A stretch of 62,722 nucleotides of DNA from Mycobacterium sp. 1245805.9 (GTDB lineage: Bacteria > Actinomycetota > Actinomycetes > Mycobacteriales > Mycobacteriaceae). A model generated the notes under the pieces. The model saw only the letters and a program-made list of their open reading frames with translations. It did no database searches and was not told where the DNA came from. The stretch is taken from contig NZ_LZKR01000100.1 in the NCBI RefSeq assembly GCF_001672915.1, positions 1 to 62,722 on the forward strand, in the 5' to 3' direction. The position numbers and the translations under genes are program-made. Each line of letters opens with the position of its first letter. Positions within the stretch are counted from its first letter, which is position 1. Of the stretch, positions 18,616 through 28,509 are shown piece by piece.

Positions 18616-19158
18616 ATGGCTCGCTCGATCGTTCGGACGTTGTTGGTGGCGGGCGCGGCCGCCGGGCTGATGGCCAGCGCCGGCGCCTGTTCGTGTTCGG
18701 TGTCATCCAAGCACGCGGTGAGCAAGGGCGACGTCGCCAACCAGATCACCGCCAAGCTGACCGACGCCGCCGGCAACAAGCCCGAATCGGTCGACTGCCC
18801 GAACGACCTGCCGGCCGCGGTTGGGGCGCAGCTGAACTGCACGATGAAGGTCAAGGACCAGACCTTCAACGTCAACGTCACCGTGACCAGCGTCAACGGC
18901 AACGACGTCAAGTTCGACATGGTCGAGACAGTCGACAAGAACCAGGTCGCGAAAATCCTCAGCAACAAGCTGACCCAGCAAGTCGGCCGCAAGCCCGACT
19001 CCGTGACGTGCCCGGACAACCTCAAGGGCGTCGAGGGCGCGACGCTACGCTGCGAGCTCACCGACGGCGGACAGAAGTACGGCATTGCCGTCACCGTCAC
19101 CGGCGTCGACGCCGGCGACGTCAGCTTCGACTACAAGGTCGACGATCACCCCGAATAA
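18616..19158 (+). CDS. exported protein with two DUF4333 domains (Rv3033 type)
   Basis: 180 residues from an ATG at 18616 with GGGAGG at good spacing. The signal region (ARSIVRTLLVAGAAAGLMASAGAC) ends at a cysteine with a weak lipobox, so it may be lipidated or simply secreted. Two tandem DUF4333 copies follow, each with a pair of cysteines (CPNDLPAAVGAQLNC and CPDNLKGVEGATLRC) likely to form one disulfide per domain. DUF4333 is common in actinobacterial surface proteins; function unknown. Confidence 0.87.
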   Translation: MARSIVRTLLVAGAAAGLMASAGACSCSVSSKHAVSKGDVANQITAKLTDAAGNKPESVDCPNDLPAAVGAQLNCTMKVKDQTFNVNVTVTSVNGNDVKFDMVETVDKNQVAKILSNKLTQQVGRKPDSVTCPDNLKGVEGATLRCELTDGGQKYGIAVTVTGVDAGDVSFDYKVDDHPE

Positions 19159-19172
19159 AGCGGGCAGTACTA

Positions 19173-19910
19173 CTAGCGCGCCGCCTTCTTGCGCTCGATA
19201 TCGGCCAGCGCGGCCGCCAGTTCGGCGCGCTGCGCCGCCGAACTCTCCCAGGACAGCTGCCGGTTCTTGACCACCTTGGCCGGGGCGCCGACGGCGATCG
19301 AGTAGTCGGGGACGACGCCGCGCACCACCGCGTGCGAGCCCAGCACGCAGCCGCGCCCGACGGACGTGCCGCGCAGCACGGTGACCTTGACCCCGACCCA
19401 GGTGTCCGGCCCGATCCGGACCGGGGACTTGACGATGCCCTGGTCCTTGATCGGCAAGTTGATGTCGTCCATGCGGTGGTCGAAATCGCAGACGTAGCAC
19501 CAGTCCGCCATCAGCACCGAATCGCCCAGCTCGATGTCGAGGTAGGTGTTGATGACGTTGTCGCGGCCGAGCACCACCTTGTCGCCGAACCGCAGCGAGC
19601 CCTCGTGCGCCCGGATGGTGTTCTTGTCCCCGATGTGCACCCAGCGGCCGATCTCCATCTCGGACAGTTCCGGTGTCGCGTGAATCTCCACGCCCTTGCC
19701 CAAAAACACCATCCCGCGGGTGATGATGTGCGGGTTGGCCAGCTTGAACTTCAGCAGCCGCCAGTAGCGCACCAGGTACCACGGGGTGTAGGCCCGGTTG
19801 GCCAGCACCCACTTCAGCGAGGCCAGCGTGAGGAACTTGGCCTGGCGGGGGTCGCGCAGGTTCGATCCACGCCAGCGGCGGTGAAGCGGAGCATTCCACA
19901 TGCTCGTCAT
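19173..19910 (-). CDS. left-handed beta-helix (hexapeptide) acyltransferase, Rv3034c type
   Basis: 245 residues from the ATG at 19910 (MTSMWNAPLHRRWRG); an upstream in-frame start at 19979 and an ATG at 19901 are possible. The body is a hexapeptide-repeat beta helix (IGRWVHIGDKNTI, GDKVVLGRDNVIN, IGPDTWVGVKVTV, GCVLGSHAVVRGVV, VGAPAKVV), the fold of maltose/galactoside-type O-acetyltransferases. A basic N-terminal region may give membrane or lipid-substrate contact. It likely acylates a cell-wall sugar or lipid; substrate unknown. Confidence 0.88.
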   Translation of the reverse strand: MTSMWNAPLHRRWRGSNLRDPRQAKFLTLASLKWVLANRAYTPWYLVRYWRLLKFKLANPHIITRGMVFLGKGVEIHATPELSEMEIGRWVHIGDKNTIRAHEGSLRFGDKVVLGRDNVINTYLDIELGDSVLMADWCYVCDFDHRMDDINLPIKDQGIVKSPVRIGPDTWVGVKVTVLRGTSVGRGCVLGSHAVVRGVVPDYSIAVGAPAKVVKNRQLSWESSAAQRAELAAALADIERKKAAR

Positions 19911-20083
19911 GGCCGAAAAGCCTATCCCGCCGACGATGCCCGCCGGGACGGCGGGCTGTGGGGGCACCCCCGGCCGCACCGCGGCCAGGGGGAGAGGCGA
20001 TCACTAACGGCACAGCGCCCAGGGGTTACCCTCACCTGTACTCGCTCGCTGCCCCCGCACAAAGAAGGATCTGGAAACCCGAG

Positions 20084-21406
20084 GTGCTTGCCCGACATCT
20101 CCTGCGTGGGCTTCGGCGTGGCTCGTGCGCAGCCTTGGCGGCCGGGCTCGCGGTCGGGCTCGGCGCCTGCGGCAACACCGACTCGTGGGTGGACGCCTCG
20201 GCCGCGCAGGGCTGGCCGGCGCAATACGGCGACGCCGCCAACAGCAGCTACACCGCCACCGGCGGCGCGACCAAGCTGTCGCTGCAGTGGACCCGGTCGG
20301 TCAAGGGCAGCCTCGGGTCGGGCGCGGCGCTGAGCGCGCGCAGCTACCTCGCGCTCAACGCGCAGACCCCGGCCGGCTGTTCGCTGATGGAGTGGGAGGC
20401 CAACGACAACGGCCGCCAACGCTGGTGTGTGCGGCTGGTCCAGGGCGGCGGCTTCGCCGGCCCGCTGTTCGACGGCTTCGACAACCTGTATGTCGGCCAG
20501 CCGGGCACCTTCTTCTCGTTTCCGGTGACCCAGTGGACGCGGTGGCGCCAGCCGGTGATCGGAATGCCCACCACCCCAAGGTTTCTGGGGCACGGCCAGC
20601 TGCTCGTCACCACGCACCTGGGGCAGGTGCTGGTTTTCGACTCGCACCGCGGCGAGGTGGTCGGCAGCCCGCTCGATCTGGTGGAGGGCGTCGACCCCAC
20701 CGACGCGACGCGCGGGTTGACCGATTGCGCGCCCGCCCGGCCGGGCTGCCCGGTCGCCGCGGCGCCGGCCTACTCGCCGGCCAACGGGACCGCGGTGCTG
20801 GGCGTCTGGCAGCCCGGCGCCCCGGCCGCCGGGCTGGTCGGGCTGAAGTACCACCCGGGCCAGACGCCGCTGATCACCCGGGACTGGACCAGCGACGCCG
20901 TCGGAGCCGGTGTCATCGCCAGCCCGGTGCTGTCCGCCGACGGGTCGACCGTCTACGTCAACGGCCGCGACCAACGGCTGTGGGCCCTGCACGCCGCCGA
21001 CGGGAAACCGAAATGGTCGGCGCCGCTTGGCTTTCTGGCGCAGACGCCACCGGCGGTCACCCCGCAGGGTTTGATCGTGTCGGGCGGTGGCCCCGACACG
21101 CGGCTGGCGGCGTTCAAGGATGCCGGCGATCACGCCGATCCGGCCTGGCGCCGCGACGACGTGACGCCGCTGTCGTCGTCGAGCCTGGCCGGCGGCGGCG
21201 CCGGCTACGTGGTCGTCGGCGGTCCACCCGCGAACGGCACACCCGGGATGTCGGTGCTGGTGTTCGATCCGGGCAACGGGCACACGCTCGGCAGCTATCC
21301 GCTTCCGGCGGCCAGCGGGTATCCCGTCGGGGTGTCAATCGGTAACGATCGCCGGGTGGTGGCCGCCACCAGCGACGGTCAGGTCTATGGATTCGGGCCG
21401 GCATGA
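20084..21406 (+). CDS. BamB/PQQ-repeat beta-propeller lipoprotein (Rv3035 type)
   Basis: 440 residues from a GTG at 20084. The signal sequence ends in a strong lipobox LGAC (VGLGACGNTDSWVDAS), so the protein should be lipid-anchored outside. The remainder is PQQ-like propeller sequence: repeated blades such as VYVNGRDQRLWALHAADGKPKWSAPL. Beta-propellers of this type are scaffolds; in mycobacteria the partner is unknown. The last bases overlap the next gene by 4 bp (ATGA), so the small membrane protein behind it is co-translated and may be a partner. Confidence 0.88.
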   Translation: MLARHLLRGLRRGSCAALAAGLAVGLGACGNTDSWVDASAAQGWPAQYGDAANSSYTATGGATKLSLQWTRSVKGSLGSGAALSARSYLALNAQTPAGCSLMEWEANDNGRQRWCVRLVQGGGFAGPLFDGFDNLYVGQPGTFFSFPVTQWTRWRQPVIGMPTTPRFLGHGQLLVTTHLGQVLVFDSHRGEVVGSPLDLVEGVDPTDATRGLTDCAPARPGCPVAAAPAYSPANGTAVLGVWQPGAPAAGLVGLKYHPGQTPLITRDWTSDAVGAGVIASPVLSADGSTVYVNGRDQRLWALHAADGKPKWSAPLGFLAQTPPAVTPQGLIVSGGGPDTRLAAFKDAGDHADPAWRRDDVTPLSSSSLAGGGAGYVVVGGPPANGTPGMSVLVFDPGNGHTLGSYPLPAASGYPVGVSIGNDRRVVAATSDGQVYGFGPA

Positions 21407-21741
21407 GCGCGCGCAGCCGCCCCGCCGACGTCGTCGCGACCGTCGTCCTGCTGGTCGTCCACGGGCTGCTGCTGGCGGCGACGTATGTGCTGCTGGGCCT
21501 GTTCGTCATGGGCACCGACCCGTGCGGCTCTGTGAAGTGCGGCGACCCCGCGTGGATCGACCGCGCCATGATGCTGGGCGTCTGGGGCGGCGCCGCCGTT
21601 TTGGTCGCCGACGTCGCCGTCGCGGTGTTCCTGCTCGTCCGGCGCCGAACGGCCTTTTTCGTCCCGCTCATCGGTTGTGTGGCGCAGGTCGGTCTGGCGA
21701 TCGGCGCCGCGGCGATGGAGACGCTGGCCGGGCCCGTCTGA
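21403..21741 (+). CDS. small integral membrane protein, coupled to the propeller lipoprotein
   Basis: 112 residues with three hydrophobic helices (about 10-36, 56-80, 84-106). A loop (GTDPCGSVKCGDPAWID) between the first two carries two cysteines and probably faces outside. It starts inside the stop region of the PQQ-repeat gene (ATGA overlap). No domain name recognised. Confidence 0.8.
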   Translation: MSARSRPADVVATVVLLVVHGLLLAATYVLLGLFVMGTDPCGSVKCGDPAWIDRAMMLGVWGGAAVLVADVAVAVFLLVRRRTAFFVPLIGCVAQVGLAIGAAAMETLAGPV

Positions 21742-21813
21742 GCCGGGATGCATTGAAGGTGAATGCGCGGCGTTGATTGTGCGGCTGCGGCGCAGCTCGT
21801 CGGCGCGTCGCCG

Positions 21814-21840
21814 CCCAGGACTCACACGCAAAACCCTGGG
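21814..21840. terminator. possible bidirectional terminator hairpin
   Basis: CCCAGG (21814-21819) pairs with CCTGGG (21835-21840) across a 15-base loop, in the gap between two convergent genes ending at 21741 and 21854. The stem is short and no T tract follows, so this is weak. Confidence 0.3.
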
Positions 21841-21853
21841 CGCACACTCAGCG

Positions 21854-22546
21854 CTACACGGCCAGTGGCGGGATGGCGCTGCGGGGCACCTGCGCCTGGG
21901 TGGGGCCGCCGAACGACGGCAGCATCTCGCCCGGGGCGAAGTAGAAGATCAGCTGGTCGTCGGTGATCGCGAAGTTCTGATAGTGCGACGGGTCGAGCCC
22001 GGTCGACGGCAATATCACTGCGCCCAGCGGGTTTTGCCGGTTCAGGTCGCGCTGGACGATGGGAAAGATGCTGTCCAGCGGCGTCGTGCCCGGCGCGAAC
22101 AGGTTGTCGAAGGTGATGGGCTGTTTGGTGCCGAGGTTGTAGTTGAACGCCTTGTACCAGGTGGTCGGGCGGGAACCGCCCAGGTCCTGGAAGAACTTGA
22201 GCACGACGCTGCGGGTGTTGTGGGGCGGCTGTCCGGCGGTGTGTTGCTCGGTGGTGGCCTCCATCTGGTACGGCTGGTCGCGCGTCCCGGATCCCTGCGC
22301 GACGTTGACGAACCCGTCGCGGTTCTGCGCGATGTAGTCGACCAGCGCCTGCTCGTCGGGGTAGTCGGCGGGAAACGACATGTTCAGCATGTAGGTGGGG
22401 CCGGTGACGTGCACCTGACACATCTGGCCGGCCTCGACGGTGCCGCCCAGGCTGGCGCACGACGGCGGTTCCGCGCCCGCCGCCCAGCCCGGTGCGACCA
22501 CAAAAGCCCCCGCAGCCAGCACCGCGGCCGCTATCAGGTAACGCAT
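21854..22546 (-). CDS. secreted protein of the TB22.2/MPT64-like (DUF3298) family
   Basis: 230 residues. The Sec signal peptide (MRYLIAAAVLAAGAFVVAPGWAAGA, about residues 1-25) precedes a mature domain with the family blocks TWYKAFNYNLGTKQPITFDNLF and YQNFAITDDQLIFYFAPGEML, as in Rv3036c (TB22.2) and MPT64-related exported antigens. A pair of cysteines (CASL and QMCQVH) probably forms a disulfide. The protein is secreted; biochemical role unknown. Confidence 0.9.
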   Translation of the reverse strand: MRYLIAAAVLAAGAFVVAPGWAAGAEPPSCASLGGTVEAGQMCQVHVTGPTYMLNMSFPADYPDEQALVDYIAQNRDGFVNVAQGSGTRDQPYQMEATTEQHTAGQPPHNTRSVVLKFFQDLGGSRPTTWYKAFNYNLGTKQPITFDNLFAPGTTPLDSIFPIVQRDLNRQNPLGAVILPSTGLDPSHYQNFAITDDQLIFYFAPGEMLPSFGGPTQAQVPRSAIPPLAV

Positions 22547-22603
22547 CGTGAATTGTCCTCGCGGATTAAGGGCGGGGCGCCTACCAGGTGTGACGCAGCC
22601 AGC

Positions 22604-23800
22604 CTACCGGGACGCCCGGCAGACGAAGGCGGTCGGACGACCGGCCGCCCCGGAGCCGATGCGGGCGATGACCACCGACAGCGGCACGTCACCGCGCGGG
22701 CGCAGGCGCCGCCGCAGCGCGTCGGGGTCGACGCGCACCCCGCGAACCAGGATCTCAAGCGCCCCGCAGTCCAGCCCCGCCAGGGCCTGCCGCAGCCGGC
22801 GCTCGTCGAATGCCAGCTGCTCGAGCACCTCGAAGCCCCGCACCCCCGGCGGCAGCCGATCCCCGGACAGGTACGCGATGTCGGGGTCGAGTTGCCACAG
22901 CCCGTGCCGGGCGCCGTAGTGGCGCACCAGGCCGGCCCGCACCACGGCCCCGTCGGGGTCGACGATCCACCGCCCGGGCGGGCCGACCGGGCAGTCGTCC
23001 GGTTCGGTGTCGGTGATCTCTTCCCGACGATCGAGGACGCTCGCCCGTCGCCGCACGCCGGGCCGCGACAGCCCGGGCGACCACAGGCAGGCTTCCCGGA
23101 CCGAGCCGCGATACGACGTCACCTCGATCTCGCCGTCAAAACCAAGACGCTTCAGGTCTTCGAAATCTATTCCGGGAGCGCACTTTACGACGAGATCGTG
23201 GTCGCGGTATGTCTCCAGCACCCGGACCAGGGCCGGTGCGTAGTCGTCGACGCGCATCCGCCGCCGTCCCCCGAGGCGGCGCGCCGGGTCGACGAGGACC
23301 ACCGCGTCGCGGGTCACCGGGTGCAGCGCGTCGGCGCGGCACAGGCCGGTCGCCGCGCCCAGGTTGTGGCGCGCCATCGCGAGGCGCACCGTGTCGATGT
23401 CGCTGCCCACCGCGCGCACGCCCGCGCCGCGCAGCGCGGCCAGCTCGGTCCCGATCGAACAGGTCGCGTCGTGCACCGTCGCGCCCGTCTCCGCCAGCCG
23501 CCCGGCCCGGTGCAGCGCGACCGGCGCCGCGGTGGCCTGCTGCAGCGCCTCGTCGGTGAACAGCCAGCCGGAAACGTCCAGCTCACCCAGCTTGTCCACG
23601 GCGCGGCGGCGCAGCAGCGTCGTCTCCACCAGCACCGGCGCCCGGTCACCGAACCGGGCGCGCGCCGCGGCGACGTCCGCGACCCGCGTCGCGTCGGTCA
23701 GCTCGAATTCGGCGACGGCGGCCAGCGCCGCGGCACCCGATTCCGACCGCAGGTAGCTGACGTCGTCGGCGCTGATTCTGATTGCCCGGCTCCTCCTCAC
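22604..23800 (-). CDS. class I SAM methyltransferase with THUMP-like C-terminal region (Rv3037c type)
   Basis: 398 residues from a GTG at 23800 (VRRSRAIRISADDVSYL); the open frame upstream of that overlaps the next gene antisense-style and is not coding. The methyltransferase core has DATCSIGTELAALRGAG (motif I), VGSDIDTVRLAMARHN and VLVDPARRLGGRRR. A C-terminal THUMP-like part (LPPGVRGFEVLEQLAFDERRLRQALAGLDCG) suggests an RNA or nucleotide substrate. Substrate not determined. Confidence 0.82.
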   Translation of the reverse strand: MRRSRAIRISADDVSYLRSESGAAALAAVAEFELTDATRVADVAAARARFGDRAPVLVETTLLRRRAVDKLGELDVSGWLFTDEALQQATAAPVALHRAGRLAETGATVHDATCSIGTELAALRGAGVRAVGSDIDTVRLAMARHNLGAATGLCRADALHPVTRDAVVLVDPARRLGGRRRMRVDDYAPALVRVLETYRDHDLVVKCAPGIDFEDLKRLGFDGEIEVTSYRGSVREACLWSPGLSRPGVRRRASVLDRREEITDTEPDDCPVGPPGRWIVDPDGAVVRAGLVRHYGARHGLWQLDPDIAYLSGDRLPPGVRGFEVLEQLAFDERRLRQALAGLDCGALEILVRGVRVDPDALRRRLRPRGDVPLSVVIARIGSGAAGRPTAFVCRASR

Positions 23801-23847
23801 GCCGCTGCGCGGCCTGCATCGTCGCCGGGCGACGTGCAGCCCAGCAC

Positions 23848-24822
23848 TCAGGAGGGTTTGACCCCGGTGACCATCACGTTGTAGAACCAGCCCTTCGGCA
23901 CCACGTGCCGCAACACGTTGGCGTCCACCCAGCTCAACGTCTTCCAGCCGTTGAAGGCGAATTTCGCCCAGCCCCAGCCCAGCCGCCCCGGCGGGACCGC
24001 GCACTCGAACGTGCGAAGCGGCCAGCCCAGCATCGCGGCGGTGAACTCGACGGTGGCGGTCCGGACGTCGACGGCGCCCGCGTTGGCCGCCATGCGCTGC
24101 AGGTCTCCCGGCGCGAACGTGTGCAGGTCGACGAGGGCCTCCAGCGCCGCGGCGCGCGAGGACTCGTCCAGCTCGGCCTGCGGGCGTCGCCAGCCGCCCA
24201 GGCCCGGCAACCGGGTGACGTTGGTGACGACCCGCCAGGTCAGCGTCGAGAGGGCGCGCGCGTAGACCTCGCCGGCATTGCTCGGCTCGCCCGCGAAGAC
24301 GAACCGGCCGCCGGGACGCAGCACGCGGACCACCTCGCGCAGCGACAGCTCGACATCGGGGATGTGGTGCAGCACCGCGTGGCCGACCACCAGGTCGAAG
24401 GTGTTGTCCTCGTACGGGATGCCCTCGGCGTCGGCGACGCGGCCGTCGATGTCCAGGCCCAGCGATTGGCCGTTGCGGGTGGCGACCTTGACCATGCCGG
24501 GCGACAGGTCGGTGACCGACCCGCGCCGCGCCACCCCGGACTGGATCAGGTTCAGCAGGAAAAAGCCTGTCCCGCAACCCAATTCGAGTGCGCGGTCGTA
24601 GGGCAGCTCCCTGAGCACCTGGTCCGGGACCGTGGCGTCGAAGCAGTCCCGGGCGTACTCGACACACCGCTGGTCGTAGGAGATCGACCATTTCTCGTCG
24701 TAGTTCTCCGCCTCCCAGTCGTGGTAGAGCACCTGGGCCAGCTTGCTGTCGTGCCGCGCCGCCTCCACCTGCTCGGCGGTGGCATGCGGGTTGGGAACGG
24801 CGTCCGTCGAACTCGTCGTCAT
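23848..24822 (-). CDS. SAM-dependent methyltransferase (Rv3038c type)
   Basis: 324 residues. Class I methyltransferase: LELGCGTGFFLLNL (motif I), SVTDLSPGMVKVA, FDLVVGHAVLHHIPD and LREVVRVLRPGGRFVFAGEPSN. The C-terminal third (WRVVTNVTRLPGLGGW, HVVPKGWFYNVMVTGVKPS) is hydrophobic and may contact a lipid or membrane. It follows echA17 on the same strand with a ~10-bp gap, in a row of minus-strand genes down to Rv3036c-like. Substrate unknown. Confidence 0.87.
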   Translation of the reverse strand: MTTSSTDAVPNPHATAEQVEAARHDSKLAQVLYHDWEAENYDEKWSISYDQRCVEYARDCFDATVPDQVLRELPYDRALELGCGTGFFLLNLIQSGVARRGSVTDLSPGMVKVATRNGQSLGLDIDGRVADAEGIPYEDNTFDLVVGHAVLHHIPDVELSLREVVRVLRPGGRFVFAGEPSNAGEVYARALSTLTWRVVTNVTRLPGLGGWRRPQAELDESSRAAALEALVDLHTFAPGDLQRMAANAGAVDVRTATVEFTAAMLGWPLRTFECAVPPGRLGWGWAKFAFNGWKTLSWVDANVLRHVVPKGWFYNVMVTGVKPS

Positions 24823-24832
24823 GAAGGGCAGC

Positions 24833-25516
24833 CTAATCGGCGCCCGGGAGCCGATCGAAAACGGCGTTGATTCTGGCCTTGGCGGCGGCCAGCGCGTGGC
24901 TCGGCCCGTCGAGGAACCGGCGGGCCCACGCCGCCGCGGCGTCGTAGACGTCGTCGGGGGCCACCATCTCGTCGATCAGCCCCAGCGCCAGCGCCTCCTC
25001 GGCGTCGAAGAAGCGCCCGCTGAACACCAGCTCCTTGGCCCGGCTCGGGCCGGTGACGTGGGCCAGCCGGGTCATCGCCCCGCCGCCGGGGACCAGGCCG
25101 GCCAGTATCTCGGTGGCGCCGAACTTGACGTTGTCGCCGCTGACCCGCCAGTCGGCGGCCAGGGCCAGGGCCAGGCCGGCGCCCAGCGCGTAGCCGGTGA
25201 TCGCGGCGACGGTCGGCTTGGGGATCGCCGCGACGGCGTCCAGGGCATCCTGTCGCACCCGGGCCGCGGTATCCGCCTCGCCCGCGGTCAGCGTCCGCAG
25301 CTCCGGCGCGTCGTCGCCGGCGGAGAAGATTTCGTGGCCGCCGAACAGGATCACGGCGGCGACGTCGTCGCGGCATGCCAGCTCGTCGGCCGCGGACACG
25401 ATCTCGCGGTAGACCTGCCGGGTCATCGCGTTGGTGGGCGGCCGCGAGAGCAGCAGCATGGCCAGGCCGGCGTCGCGCGACCCGTCGCTGACCACGACGC
25501 TGACGAATTCCCTCAA
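24833..25516 (-). CDS. echA17: enoyl-CoA hydratase/isomerase family protein EchA17
   Basis: 227 residues from a TTG at 25516 that overlaps the Nudix stop (TTGA). The crotonase core is clear: [11 protein letters not shown], the oxyanion-hole block [16 protein letters not shown] and [26 protein letters not shown], then [19 protein letters not shown]. It would hydrate or isomerise enoyl-CoA in beta-oxidation. The protein ends soon after [14 protein letters not shown], earlier than I recall for the M. tuberculosis homologue, which continues with an extra C-terminal helix; this may affect oligomerisation. Confidence 0.9.
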   Translation of the reverse strand: MREFVSVVVSDGSRDAGLAMLLLSRPPTNAMTRQVYREIVSAADELACRDDVAAVILFGGHEIFSAGDDAPELRTLTAGEADTAARVRQDALDAVAAIPKPTVAAITGYALGAGLALALAADWRVSGDNVKFGATEILAGLVPGGGAMTRLAHVTGPSRAKELVFSGRFFDAEEALALGLIDEMVAPDDVYDAAAAWARRFLDGPSHALAAAKARINAVFDRLPGAD

Positions 25517-26334
25517 TGCCGCCACCCCATGCCGCCCGCCTCGCGGGCCTGGTGGTAGCGGTCGGAGTCGAAGAACTCGAAAATCCAGTTGTCGCCCTGG
25601 ATTTCGAGGTGGGGCTGCACGGTGACGATCTGGCGCTCGACGGCCAGCACGTCGGCGACGGTGCGACCGGCCAGCGAGTCCAGCTGCGTCCAGGTCGGCG
25701 GCAGCAGGAAGCACCGGCCGTGGGAGAAGTCGTCGATGGCGGCCTGCGGCGTCGTCCAGCCCGCGCGGTCGGACTCGGTGTTGCGCCCGTCGGCCCGCTG
25801 CCCCTCCGGCAGCGCCCCCACAAAGAAATAGGTGTCGTAGCGGCGGGTGCGCTCGGCCTCCGGCGTCACCCAGTTGGCCCACGGCCGCAGCAGGTCCGAC
25901 CGCAGCTCCAGGTTCTCGCGGCGCAGGAAGTCCGCGAAGGAGAGCGTGCCGTCCGCCAGCGCGCGGCGCGCGTCGCCGTACACCGAGGCGTCGCCGACGA
26001 TGCTGTCCGGCGCCCCGGCCGGCCCCGCGAACAGCACCCCGGATTCCTCGAACGTCTCCCGGGCGGCGGCGCAGACCAGCGCCTCGGCCAGGTCGGGTTC
26101 GATGCCGAACCGCTGCGCCCACCACTGCGGCGGCGGCCCCGCCCACGCGATATCGGCGTTGCGGTCGCGGTCGTCGACGCCGCCGCCGGGGAACACCATC
26201 GTCCCCGCGGCGAACTCCATCTTGGCGTGCCGGCGCATCAGGAAGACGGCGATCCCGTCTGGGTCGTCGCGGACCAGCATCACGGTCGCCGCGGGCCTGG
26301 GGACCAGCGGCGGCGGGTCCTGCGGTGTACTCAT
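25513..26334 (-). CDS. Nudix hydrolase (Rv3040c type)
   Basis: 273 residues from an ATG at 26334. The Nudix box is present ([18 protein letters not shown], matching REX2EEXGX), with an upstream FPGGGVDD. The long C-terminal half (PRYDTYFF-like [33 protein letters not shown]) resembles NUDT19/RNU15-type enzymes that cleave CoA esters. Linkage to echA17 fits a CoA-related substrate, but this is inference. ATGA overlap with the ABC gene upstream and TTGA overlap with echA17 downstream make a tight three-gene operon. Confidence 0.9.
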   Translation of the reverse strand: MSTPQDPPPLVPRPAATVMLVRDDPDGIAVFLMRRHAKMEFAAGTMVFPGGGVDDRDRNADIAWAGPPPQWWAQRFGIEPDLAEALVCAAARETFEESGVLFAGPAGAPDSIVGDASVYGDARRALADGTLSFADFLRRENLELRSDLLRPWANWVTPEAERTRRYDTYFFVGALPEGQRADGRNTESDRAGWTTPQAAIDDFSHGRCFLLPPTWTQLDSLAGRTVADVLAVERQIVTVQPHLEIQGDNWIFEFFDSDRYHQAREAGGMGWRH

Positions 26335-27206
26335 AGCTGCCTCCGGTGGGCCGCGCGGGTGCGAACTCGTCGGGCGAAATAGCGCCCGTCGGCGACGTCC
26401 AGGGCGATCGACTGGCCGAACGCCGCGGACAGGTTCTCGGCGGTCAGCACGTCGGACAGCAGACCCGCCGCGACCACCCGGGCCTCCGAGAGCAGCATGC
26501 AGTGGCTGAAGCCGGGCGGCACCTCCTCCACGTGGTGGGTGACCAGCACCAGCGCGGGCGCGTCGGGGTCGGCGGCCAGGTCGGCCAGCCGGGCCACCAG
26601 CTCCTCCCGACCGCCGAGGTCCAGGCCGGCGGCGGGCTCGTCGAGCAGCAGCAGCTCCGGGTCGGTCATCAACGCGCGGGCGATCAGCACCCGCTTGCGC
26701 TCCCCCTCCGACAGCGTGCCGTAGGTGCGGTCCGCGAGGTGTTCGGCGCCAAGGCTTTCCAGCATGTCGATCGCCCGGCGGTAGTCGACGTCCTCGTAGC
26801 GCTCGCGCCACCGGCCCAACACCGCGTAGCCCGCCGAGACGACGAGGTCGCGCACGACTTCGTCGGTGGGGATCCGCTGCGCGAGCGCCGACGAGCTCAG
26901 CCCGATCCGCGACCGCAGCTCCGACACGTCGACCCGGCCCAGCCGCTCGCCGAGCACGAACGCCACGCCCGACGACGGGTGCTCGCTCGCAGCGGCGATG
27001 CGCAGCAACGACGTCTTGCCCGCGCCGTTGGGCCCGATGATCACCCAGCGTTCGTCGAGTTCCACGGCCCAATCCAGCGGTCCGACCAGGGTGCGTCCGC
27101 CGCGCTGCAACGACACGTTTCTGAAGTCGATCAGCAGATCCGGGTCGGCTGCCTCGGCCGTTTGGTCGGCTCCACCCTCGGATTCTCGCGAATCCTCGGG
27201 CGTCAC
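26331..27206 (-). CDS. ABC transporter ATP-binding protein (Rv3041c type)
   Basis: 291 residues. Walker A GPNGAGKT, signature LSEGERKR, Walker B LLLLDEP with the following D-loop, and a switch histidine in [11 protein letters not shown]. No membrane subunit is adjacent, so it works with a distant permease or acts in a non-transport role. The first ~25 residues are acidic. Its stop overlaps the Nudix start (ATGA). Confidence 0.92.
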   Translation of the reverse strand: MTPEDSRESEGGADQTAEAADPDLLIDFRNVSLQRGGRTLVGPLDWAVELDERWVIIGPNGAGKTSLLRIAAASEHPSSGVAFVLGERLGRVDVSELRSRIGLSSSALAQRIPTDEVVRDLVVSAGYAVLGRWRERYEDVDYRRAIDMLESLGAEHLADRTYGTLSEGERKRVLIARALMTDPELLLLDEPAAGLDLGGREELVARLADLAADPDAPALVLVTHHVEEVPPGFSHCMLLSEARVVAAGLLSDVLTAENLSAAFGQSIALDVADGRYFARRVRTRAAHRRQL

Positions 27207-27258
27207 CTCCGACTTCCGTTCTCGGGCACCCGCTTATCGTGCCGTACCGCGATGGCCA

Positions 27259-28509
<1,251 letters not shown>

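Noticed and set aside
22604..24691. One 695-codon minus-strand frame as a single fused protein
   Set aside because: The upstream part overlaps the well-supported methyltransferase at 23848-24822 in another frame; the true start is near 23800.
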